From Chlorops oryzae (lineage: Eukaryota > Arthropoda > Insecta > Diptera > Chloropidae): a DNA stretch of 64,000 bases. The translations under genes and the position numbers were made by a program. Under the pieces are notes generated by a model. That model was not told the origin of the DNA. It did not search any database and saw only the letters and a program-made list of their open reading frames with translations. Shown here piece after piece: positions 34,501 through 46,500 of the stretch (the first letter of the stretch is position 1; each line of letters begins with the position of its first letter). The stretch is from the NCBI GenBank assembly GCA_020466095.1, contig CM035806.1, forward strand, positions 34,514,060 to 34,578,059. Reading direction: 5' to 3'.

Positions 34501-37500
34501 CCAATAAAATAAGTTTACATTTTAAAATATATCTTCCGATAGTACTATCGATACTTTCAATATTACAGACTATCGAATATCGAGACTATCGATGGTCGCA
34601 ACTATCGATATTTCTCCAGCTCTATTGAGAAGTGTTTTTCATTCTGGTTGTTTTTTGGCAGTCCCGCGCTTGTCCGATTGCGTGACATGTGTGAATTTGT
34701 GTGTGCGCCCATAGCCATACGTAAATCTGTATTTGGACGTTGTGTACCTTTTTTATATTTTCGCCTTTTCTGCTTGTGATGAGACGATTGAGACGATTTG
34801 CTTTCTCATGAGAGCGAACTCTCTGCTCTAAATCGGTTTGTACTTTTGTGTATTTGAGTGGTTTTTGGGTGAGGGATGTTCGGGGATGTGGTATGGGAGA
34901 GTGTTTTTTATCTTTTCCGTGCGCCACTCTCCCACAAACCAACTTTGTTGTCACGTAAAATGAACGATGAACATGTTGAACGCACATTGAATTCGCCGTC
35001 GTTAGATACTCGCATTTCGAGTGTCCTATCATCGATTTAATAGACGTTATCACGTCAAAAAGTACTTTTGTTTATACCAGAGTTGTATTTACTTAGTGAT
35101 GTCAATATAATCCGCGAATGGTAAATAGCTATCTGATTGAATCAAATATATATTAAGCCTTATGTCAAGTTAATGAGTCATTGAAAACACATTACAGACG
35201 AGTTTTTTGCACTCTTAATGATGAAAAAAACATTTCATTTGAATAAAATTCGCAAATGAGACAAATCTTCATCCGACGCATTAGTTTTATAAGTGTTCGA
35301 AATAGTTAATTGGACTGATTTCAATGTAATTTTATGGAATCACTAATTTTTGTTTCTTATGATAATTAGGAAAAGTTTATAAGAAGTATGTCTGTAGAAT
35401 GATTTCAAAAAACTATACATACAATACCTGATATATTGCACAGGTAAGCAGTGGTTTTGATGCCGGGATTTCATTAAAAATTTTATATAAGCGGGTCAGC
35501 TCAGGTGAAAATCATGAGAGTTGTTTTTGGGTTTGAATTATGAGAAATTATATTTTTTCACAAATCGTTTCATATCTTGCACATTTTCAATATGATATAA
35601 TTGAAATTTGTTTTCGGAGGCTTAGTACTTAGTAACATCTTTCAAACCCTATAAAACGCATAATTTTAGTAACATTCGGCCTATTCATGAGACCGTGGTA
35701 TCGTGGCAAAAGTGCAAAAGTGGATGATTTTTCAATAAAAGTTGTTGTCGGAAGCTTAACTAAATATTTACACTTTTGCCACGATACCACGGTCTCGTGA
35801 ATAGGCCTATTATTTCACATGCCATAAAAGGCAAATAAACTGTAAAAATCGAAGAATTGCGAAGCTCATAACTCCAACACTACCAGCTCCATATTCTTGA
35901 CAAAACTAACACTTCATAGATAGTAATATTGACTTTGATACCATAACCACCACAATAAGTTACTTTAGTTTTTTCACGTAAAAGCTGAACAGATGAAGAT
36001 TTTACACAAAATTGATGGTAGCTCCGAAGCTACACCTAGACTAGACAAACTAGAACAATTTTTTCTGATATCACCCTTATTCGAAATTCTTAACGAAACC
36101 CGGAACCAAGAAAAATATTTCATTTGTTGAGCTGTGTTAAAGATATTATTATTTTTATATGATTCTATTCAGTAGCGAATAACGGATGGAATCATGAGCG
36201 AAAAGAAAGGAGCAACAAGAGCAAGAGCGTTCACGCACAACGTGAGTGGACCAAACAAAATGTGACATAGCTTCATTATTTCGAATGATATTTTTAAGAG
36301 ATGCATTCCAAATAGAAAGCTATCAATTAAATTCTTTATTCTGTGTTACAAATTCTAAGAACGTTATTAAGTCATTTAGTATTCCTCGTCTCCCATTTAT
36401 AGGTAATTAAAATTTCTACCGGAACTTTTAATTTTCTTAGGTTCTTGAGCTCTGGCCCCTTAGCCCAGTAACTATTTATTAAAATAGCTGTTTTTTTTCA
36501 ATTTCCTAGAAAAATGGACCTCTTTTCAAATGTTTAGTAATTGATGACAAAAGCGGTCCCTTAAATTACTGGCTTGAAGAGCTGTTATTTGCTTTTGAAA
36601 AAAATAGCAATCAGCTTTACGATTGAAGTACACTCCCCGGATATGAGCAGTCTCATATTGTAGTTCTTAAAATTCCTCGACGTCATTTCATTGTAAGCAC
36701 TTTTGCTTGGCTTTTCAACACGGGTAGAATAGGATAGGTACACACCATCCTAGGTATTGCAAAATAATCGTGCAGTTCCGAGGATAGCAGATATGAATGA
36801 AAACAGCTGCTTTCTCAACAATTCCATTAAGTTTTTCCCAATGAAAGAATTAATTCATAAATTTCAACGATAGTCGCCTCTGTGTGTATGTCCGGCCCGA
36901 GTTGGAGTTCACGTCTCTTCGAGTTCATTCACGTGGCGTGCGGGTTTTTTTTTTACACTGTAAACTCTAATTAGGCATACAATTAGCCTTAATTAGCGGT
37001 TTGAACGATTTGAATAGCGAAACAATAATTTTTTTTGACTTTTCTTTTTTGGAATGATTAACCTTTTTTATTTATTTTTTTTATTATTTTTTGTTTGTAC
37101 GAAGAACATAAAAATAATGGTTGGTGATTATCAATTGTGTGACGATTTCGCAAAAGGCTCTTTACACTTTAACATATTTTCCGAAGAGGATGGGATGAGA
37201 TGGATCCAAACAGTCTCCGAATTTTATGGTTATTAAAAGGATCATCTTGAAGCTCAAGTGATTAAGTCTGAGTTGTAAAAAGCTTCGAACCGATCATTGA
37301 ATAGGTACTCCCTACATATGTATATACATACTTGTGTACTTTAACAGTGAAGGGTAGCAGCCCAGCAAACACTTGGAGTCCTAAATGAGTCCTTTATGGA
37401 TTCTCATTCGGAGTGTGAGCCCTCATTATGAGTTCATTACGGAGTCCAAAATGAACGTGATTTCCTTCTTGCGAAGGCCGTCCTATATGAGTCCGAAATA

Positions 37501-40500
37501 ATATACCGAAGAATTTATTCCTGACCCATATTTCTGAGCACTACGAATTTGTTTGCTGGCAAACGTTTTCTTTTGAAACTTCTCTCAGGCGGGAAACTTC
37601 CTCAGTTTGAGATTTTTCTTTTTCTTTTATACGTAAAGCGGCTCACAAACGCTTTAAAAGATTGATCAATCGGATTTATAAAGGAATTTGTGGGCAGCTT
37701 AAAGATTCATGGAAGTGTTAAAAAAACAAAAAACTCATTCACACAATCAAACATCCCAGATGGCATTTTTTGAAATTTTTCAATCAAAAGGGAGTCTTCT
37801 TTGTCGAGTCTCCTTTCTGATTGAAATAATCAATAATATGCGCTCGTTTTCTGATCAGTAATGATACTTTTATCGGGAGAAAATAGAACTCTAGCCGGGA
37901 TTTTATTTGATATCATTTGCGAGTCGTTTCGGGTCATGTTTGTTACCATTTTCGAGTCTTTTTTTGTACTCATATTTTGAGTCTTCTATTGAGTGAAATA
38001 GTACATGGCAACAGGTTGAATGATCATATTTCAATCTCCTGCATGATAAATTGGCGATTACTCTATATTTTTGGTTTTTGTACTTTCAATACGAATCGCT
38101 TGAATGAAACATAATTAAGAGTCGTTTTCGAGTCTTCTTTTAATCTTCCATGAGATCAATCGCTTTTAAATCATCCAAGGGGGCTCGAAAAAGAATCGTA
38201 TCTGAATGTTCTCATAAAACACGTCATCCAAATGCTAGCTGGGACTGAACTTAACTCATCGCATGTTCTAATCATGTTTTTTCAAATGATTGAGATCAAG
38301 ATTTTTTTCTTCCCATCTGTGTCACCTTGTATGAGTCTGACGGGTGGGCACTTTAGTTATCTGTAAAACCAATAATAGTTAACTCAACGAACCTAAATAT
38401 GCACATGTGTATATTCATTTGCCATTTGTTGCTTGTGTTGTGAAAATTTAAAGCGGGTCAGTACCCTAAGCTCAATAGACCATTTCTCACGTACACTCAT
38501 CTGTGGACGGCATTCAAATACTCTCATTGCTCATAGACCAAAACGAACTGCAGCAATTGACCCAATTCGAATACGCGAGCAAAAAAAAAAAAAATAAAAA
38601 TAAAACGGCAACAACAATAACAACCTCTATTTTCTATAATTTCTGTAATAATGTTTTCTCGCATGTGGCGTATGGCGTATGAACGCGAAGAGCATCGTTA
38701 AATCGTTGAAATCGTTAAAATCATCGAGAATGTCAAAATGTGTGACCGAACGCATCGGAACTATAGGTACCTTTTTTGTGATTTTTTTCATGAATTTTTG
38801 TATTTTTCCTTTTTTTTATAAACCTTGTTTTTTTTTGTTTTGTTTTCAATTAATCGCTTCGGTCCGACACAGTCGGTTAGTCAAGCAATCAGTCTCGTTG
38901 CAACTTCAATCGTTGTCAGCGACGACTTTTGCTACCGTTCATCGGAACGGGCGGTAATAATTACGGCGATGAGTTGGATTCGGTGATACTGATAAGCAAC
39001 CTCGTGTCGAGCATCATGATGCCTACTCTCGCTTACATAGTTATATATTGAAGAAAAAATAAAAAAATTAGAAAACGAAAAAAAAACACAATGAAATTTA
39101 CTGTCGGCAAGGGACTTAAATTTGACGTTAATTTGCTTCAGTGATTTTCATGCATTCTCGCGATATTTTCAATGTCTTCCCCATCGGAAAGCTTTTAAGA
39201 TGGGGGTTAAGACTGTGAGGTTCGCAATGCTCACAAACAACAAATTATAACCACATTAAGTCCGCGTAAATAGCAATTAAATGTCGTTTAACTGAGCTAC
39301 ATACGTACATACCAATGTGCATATGTGGACATGTGGTAATTGGAAAATTCTACCTGCGCTAGTGGCTTGATAAAATCGAAAATAGGTCATTGCTATAGCA
39401 TAGGTTAAAGCAATTCATCGGAATGTCCATTATGTAATTAGGTAGTGAAATTGTGGAAAACCGCAAATAATTATTTGCTAAATTATTGACTGACTGACAT
39501 AATACCATTGCCAATAATTTGTATGCACATTTATTCAAAGCGTTCCAAGAAAAGGGCTTTCCCATGTTGATGTTTTTATACCCGATACACGCTGTGTCGA
39601 TGGTATATTGGCGTTTGTGTGGTTGTAGGTAACACCCAGACGCAGTCTAGATAGACCATACAAAATATATATAGAAATGATCAGCGTCACTAGGAGATTC
39701 GATTAAGCCATGTCTGTCTGTCTGTCCGTCTGTTTGTATACAGTTATCTTATCGAAGGAGTTGAGCTATCTTGACAAAACGTGCTCACGGCGACATGATT
39801 CAGAACAAGTTCGAGAATGGACCCGATCGGACCATTTTTAGGGGTACCTCCAGTACTAGGGTCTGTTACGAAAATCACAAAAACTGCTCTAAAATCGAAG
39901 TTTTTCAACATATTTTGATGAAATTTGATATTTGAATATGCTTCAAGGCAAGTAATACGATTTCCAAAAAATTTTAAAGTGGGCGTGGCATAATGACGTT
40001 TTTCGAAAATTGTCCCCTACACCCGCAATTCAAATGGGACTTGAAATTTGGCACTTATGCTTCCTTTGTAGCCATAAACATCTTGCCCAAAAAATTTTCT
40101 TGATCGGTCCATTATTAAGGGTACCTCCAGTACTAGGGTCTGCCACAAAAATCTCAAAACTGCCCCAAAATCTGACTTTTTCGAAATATTTCAATGAAAC
40201 TTAGAATTTGATCGTATATTTAAGCCTCCAATTAGAATTGCAAAAAAATTGGAAAAGTGGGCTTGGAAAAGGGGCGGGTTTCATAAAGAAATTTAACAAA
40301 AGTTGGTATATGGGGCCCCCTCATGGCCTTAAAAACCTCTTGAATATTCTTACTTAGTGGTCCTGTTTTTGGGCGTGGTTCAAAAATTATTTAAACATAT
40401 GTCTGTGTCGGGTATTTTATTGTCAGGGTCGCCTGAATATAACACCCTTACTTGTTTTTTTTTTTTTTTTTGCACTTCTATAAAAATGGAATATTCTGAT

Positions 40501-43500
40501 ATCTGTAGGCATACAAAACTTTCTTCTGCATTTTAAAGAATACCATAAAATTGTAGGTTACGCATCCTTATGCATTAATTTTCTATCCCATTAAAGATGT
40601 TTTTCAATTAAGGGGGGCTGTCTCATTTTTTGTTAGAACATATGGGTATTTCCAGAAAAAGTAAACTTTTTGTCACGTCCGAACATATCTAAGAATTGCC
40701 TTTCTGATCGGCATAAAATTTTCATAAGTATAAAATTCCGGAAGAGCTGCACGATAATAAATAGTTAGAAACAAAATTGCCCTTTTCCACATTCTTCAAT
40801 TCGGGACTTAAAATTGATAAAGTAACTGTCACGTCCGTTTGGAAATACCCATATAGCCTTCTTTGTCGAGCAAGGTCTGCGCTAAAACGAGTATTTTTTG
40901 CATTGCTTCAAACTTTGAACGCATTATTTATCTTGAAACCACATTTTTTGAACTGACGGCCACAATTTCTCCAGTTTAACTGGACCGATTTTAATGAAAT
41001 ATGGATTCGATGCAGAATTTCCACTACTATCGGCTGAAGCTCAATTACGATTTGAACAAATTTTTTTCGATATTTTTCACAATGATCTACAAAAAAATAT
41101 ACCCGAAATCAATGGGTCATTTTTAAATGTTTGTTCAAAAAAAAAAAAAATCGCAAAATTATTTTCGAGCTTCACCCGATAATGACATCTATACTGATTA
41201 TAATCCCGTTTTTGTTTTTCATTTCAAACAACTTGGAGACTAGAAATCACGGCCACCAGCACTACACCTTTTCTTGGAGTCTCCACATTGAGGGCCGAGA
41301 GTTTTTTGAACCACCGTAACATAATAAAAAGTGTTTCTTTACTAATTTTCGTTAATTTCGAATACTATTAAAAAATAAAAAATTGAAAAAGCTCTTTTCA
41401 TTTTCCTGTCAGGAATTCTTTAAAAATTGGTCGAAAAACATTCTCACGAAAGAGACAACGCCCTTAATTGAAACTTCGAATTCGATTGATTGATCTCAAG
41501 TAATGCGGCTGTTAGTTCAGACTTTGGCATTTCTTCTAAAGGCTCTAGAGCTGGAGTTACGGAAACAATAGACTGATCCGAGTCATAAGTGTATCTACTG
41601 TCAATCATCGCATCTATTTAGCTAGCCTCACTAAGAAAGCTTAACTTCTTTTACACCATAACAGTCCTTAAGACAGCCGATCAGGAAAAACAGGGAGTGG
41701 CCACACAACTAAGAAGAATCGAGCACCACAAAGACCCTGATCCCTTCTATACAAACTTTACAAAGCCCGCTTTGAGAGCCTTCGGACTTAACATTCGGAT
41801 AAACAAACTCTACAAAAGTTGCATCGTCTCCAATTGAAAATGGGAGAAATAATCTTCTTAAAGTTCAAAAGCAGATGCACACGAATGGACCTGTAAGCTT
41901 TCTGGTGGAAAATTTAAATAATGAAATCACACTGTGTCAAAGCTTTCCATCACATCCACTCGTATGTGCCATTCAATTGTTATAATTAATAAATTAATAA
42001 AGCGAATGATAAATATCGGGGATGGTACGGAGCAACTATCTGCCTGCATACATTAGCGTATGCGTACAATACAGTACGACGACTACGACGACGGCGACTC
42101 TCGACGGAGAAGAGTTAAATGTGTTCAATTATCCGAGTCTATTCGGAAAAATTGAAATTTCAATAAATTTTTGTTATTTTTAGCTTCAATTGAGATTTAT
42201 AATCATTTTAAGTTAGTTGTCACAAGTTGTCATTTATTGACATTTAAACAGGTTTTCAGAATTGACTCAGCTTTGGGAAAATACATATATTTTTTATTAA
42301 GGCTCAGTAACTTTGTTTGGTTTACTTTAGTTTGTTTTAGTAAAAAAAATGTTTTTTTTTTTTTTTTGGTAAAATTCTACTTGAAGTAAGTTGTTGGTTT
42401 GACGAGGCCCGGTAAGCAATTTCACTCCAAACACAATTTTCAATATATTGATTTTTTTTAAGCACCTAACTCGATCCGCGATTTTTTCTAGGAATTTCAG
42501 GTGCTAGAGGTGCACGATCTGAAGAGAACTTTGATTGAACGTAGAACTGAAGGTAGCACAAACAGGAAATCAGGTGACCAGGTCAAGGAAAGTTAGCGCA
42601 GAGGAACATGTTTAATGTTTAAATCTCTTCAAAAGACTTTCAAACCCAATTACCCGATGCCAAACCTGATTGCCAAAGGTGCACACTTTGCCATAGTCAT
42701 TTCACTTCTAATATTGGTTTTATAAATTTAATGGCCGCGTTTCGGGCTTTTTAAAAAAAATAAATAAATAAATAAATAAAAATAAACGTGATAATTTTTC
42801 AATCCATTCGAACGTCACGAAATGGGCAAGTCGGGCAAGACGAAGAATTAAACGAAAATCCAAAAATAGCCCAATTTGGTGCATTTTATAGAGCAGCCGC
42901 TTTGAGCAAGCATTTCACGGCGCTATTTCTTGAAAAGTACGAAATTTCGATTATTCAGAAATGTACTAATATACATAGGTATGTACCTCTCGCAAAGCTT
43001 TGCATTTGAGCGTTTTTATTGAGCTGCCCTGCTGTTCTAAATGTCACAAAAAGTGTGACAATTAGAGTGTAGTTGCCGTTCGGACCTGAAAACAATTAGT
43101 CGTCATTGTGAACTGGTCGTCATGTCATGCAAATTAGCGTGACATAATTCTGAATGCGGGACACTCGTGAGAGTAATTCGAATCGCTGAAGGTCTTCGGA
43201 ATTAGAAAACCGATTATCGAAGAATAATCGTGATAAACTGCAAAGGTCATTGATTGTGATTATGAAATGAAATCGTTATTGAAATGAGAATTTTATCGCA
43301 AAGCAATCGGAAAGCGATCGATAGATTGTAGGGAGCTCAGTTTCACTCAAATGTACATTGAAAATTACGCAATTTTAAAGTCGATGGAAATCGAAATCAA
43401 GCGAAAAGAAAAAGAAAAACGCACACATGCGAGTGACACGAGACTTTCGTATCCATTAGTAAAATAATAAAAAGTAAATAAATGAAGAAAAATATTCTGC

Positions 43501-46500
43501 TCATTCTTGCCTCTGCGTCTCTTTTATGATTGCGGACTCAATACCCGTATGAATATTGCTATTGAATACGTGAATGCGGCGACTCGCGTGGCAATTAATT
43601 ATTTGCTTGATTAAATTTGTTGACCTTTAACTCTTGTTTGTGTTAAACATGTTTAAGTTTTCACTGCGCGTTGGCGATTCACGTACACGCAGTGGAATAT
43701 TTGCAAAATTCAATGAAAAGAAATTGCAATTAAATTTCATACCCACAAATTGTGTTAAAAATCGCAACAAGTTTTACGTGCATTGGAAAAATATTCGAAA
43801 AAAAAAAAAAATTTTTTTTTTGTTCTGTTTGCTTTTTCCATTTAAAGCATTTGCCCAAAAAATGTTCATCAAACTTGATTTAAAAGCTGAAAGTTTAAGT
43901 AAAATCACTCACTGAATTCGATAATTGAATATTATACGATTAACCGGATGGTATTCCGTTTTAATTGAACCGCGTCCGTCAGCTTACGGCTGTGTGTCTG
44001 CAAGGCGTATGTTTGCATCGCTCCGCATCTGTCAGTTTGCATAGAAATTTCTAATCGAAGTAATTGAGCCATTCTTTCCCATAGCATATTTTTTCTAGAG
44101 GGTCCGGAGGATCTCAAAGAATACATTTAACTCTTCTCCGTCGAGAGTCGTCGTAGTCGTCGTCGTCGTACTGTATTATATGCATTCGCCAATGTATGAA
44201 GGCACATAGTTGCTCCGTACCATCTCTGATATTTATAATTCGCTTTATTTGTTTATAAATTACACTGTGCTTGAAATTGATACTCATAAATTTGTAACAA
44301 CCGGGAGACATAATCACTTAACTTAATTTGGGTACGCTGAGTCAGTTGGTATCAATGGATTATTCAAGTTGGCTCTAGTTTTCGAGATATACGCATTTAA
44401 AGTTTGCTCATTTTTGTTCGGTTAAGCATACGCGACTACCGTTGTATGCTTATTCCACATTACTCATACGCAGTACTTACAACTGAAATTTAAAGCGAAC
44501 CTGGTGCTCGATTCTTTTTAGTTGTATGGCCATTCGCTGGTTTTCCTGATCGGCTGTCTTAAGGACTGTTATGGTGTAAAAGAAGTTGAGCTTTCTTAGT
44601 GAGGCTCGGTAGATATACATATGCGGAGATTGACAGTAGATACCTACACCCAGTAGCAAATAAATTCACTCATGAAAATTGTAAGCGGATTGGTAATTGG
44701 CTGCGGGGTAAGAAAAGAGGAATTTGTTATTTTTTTCCTGCAGCCTATTACCAACCCGCTTACATTTTTCATGAATGCTCTGATATTTGTGATTTCTTGT
44801 TGTGTAAACCAAAATTCCTGTTAACTCTGTACCGAATTAAGGAATTTTTGTTGTTTTCTTCTGAATTTGAAGTCATTTGTTGTGGAAATTGGCATCGTGA
44901 GTACGTATTTTTGAAAATGCTTAGCAAACGCCAGGAAAAACGTTTAATTAAAAAAGAAATTAATGAAATATTAAGTTCTAATAATGAACAAATAAATAAC
45001 GAAAATGTTTGCCAAGATTTTAATTTTTTATTTTTTATTTGTTATAATGAATTTTGTTTTGTTTTTTGTTAAAAGAATAAAAATTTTTGTTTCTGAACTG
45101 TAAAATTTTGGGGTGGTGTTAATTTAATGTATAGGAGTTGGTAAGAGCTGAATTGCTCATATGAAGTGGTATATGAGTTGGAAAGAGCTGAATAGCTTAT
45201 AGGAGGTGGTATGCGAGCTGTTCACTCCTGAATTTCCAATGACATCGCTGTGTTAAAATTCAGCAATTCTTTCAGCGGTTGCGCCCTCACTTTGGCTATT
45301 ACCAACTCATATACCAAACATTACCTTTTGCTACTGGGCAATATTCACTCGTATCAATGTATTTTTCTCGTACCTCCAGCTTTAGAGCCTTTAGAAGAAA
45401 TGACGAAATCTGAACTCACAGCCGCATTACTTGAGATCAATCAATCGAATTCGAAGTTTGAATTAATTCAAAATCCCTTTAATCACACCTATGTTTAGTT
45501 GTCAATGCGTTTTCTAAGCAATTTACATTTTTATATCGCCTCAAAGAATCCTTCGTGTCGGCTATGTTTTGGCAATCCTGGCCTTTGGTTTATTAGATTT
45601 AGTAATGATACATATATATTTGATAGATAACCTACAAGGTAATGCAAGTGTATTACCATTTGGGTGAAATGTTCCCTTATGTAATCAATTCTAAATAATC
45701 TAATACCTCACCAATATGCTCAACTAAAATTTAGGAGAACAATTTTTATTCGCTCTTTTTATATTTAAATGCGTTTATTTATTTATATTATATAGTAATC
45801 AATCATGCTTGTGAGGCGTCATCAGTTAGATTTTCTGAAACGTTAATATAATAAATCTTGCACGCGCGAACTGGAAGTCTCCGTGGCGCAGCGTATAACG
45901 TGTGCGTTTAGCAATCTGAAGAGCTCGAGTTCGAATCCTGTGGCAGGCGATAAAAAAGGCTTTGGAAATATTTGTGGCAGGTAAATTTTAAGGAAAATTG
46001 ATCCACTCAGGGAGGAGAAAACAAGTTGACAGCCATAAATTAAAGTTTCCATCCTGCCTTCAAAAACGACGAGCCAACCAACCTCATCAAATATTCCTAT
46101 TAGTTCTATTGGAAAATATCGTTTTAATTTTTTTGCATAAAAATTTTGGTTGAAAGCTTTTTATTCCTCTAAGTTTTTTAATATTATTTAAATGAAATCG
46201 TATTACTTATCTACTTTTTCAAAAAAAAAAAATAATAATAATTTAAAAAAAAAAAAAATTGACGCTCGCCTAACCGGGGATTTGAACCCGCCGACATCGA
46301 ATTTTTAGTCAATCTGTCTATTTCTAGAAAGACCGCCAATTTCCCTTTATGCTAAATATAATGTAGGTTTTACACAAACAAGAACCGACAGTGAACTAAT
46401 AATTCTACAGTAGTGTATGATTCTGTTTGAAAAACACTAATTGCGAACAAGAGAAGGGAATGCAAGAACTAACTCTTACAAGTAATGCAGCGCAGATGTT

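Larger units (their letters stand above)
40560..42118. repeat. Inverted repeat, left arm (interrupted)
   Basis: Segments 40590-40611 and 41464-42118 match, inverted, 44112-45490. Examples: GAATTCGATTGATTGATCTC (left) and its inverse at about 45437; CTTAAGACAGCCGATCAGGA and its inverse at about 44546; CTCTCGACGGAGAAGAGTTA and its inverse at about 44130. A TTAA element sits between the two parts. The unit is an unidentified repeat present in opposite orientation on both sides of 2 kb. Confidence 0.65.

Noticed and set aside
38860..38910. Alternative promoter with TCAGTC initiator
   Set aside because: The downstream element is only a partial match and no exon with a donor follows clearly.
40612..41463. 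LTR retrotransposon
   Set aside because: The ends are inverted rather than direct repeats and no gag or pol sequence is present.
45885..45955. Functional tRNA gene
   Set aside because: A and B boxes are present but no acceptor pairing, and it is followed by a SINE-like body and tail.
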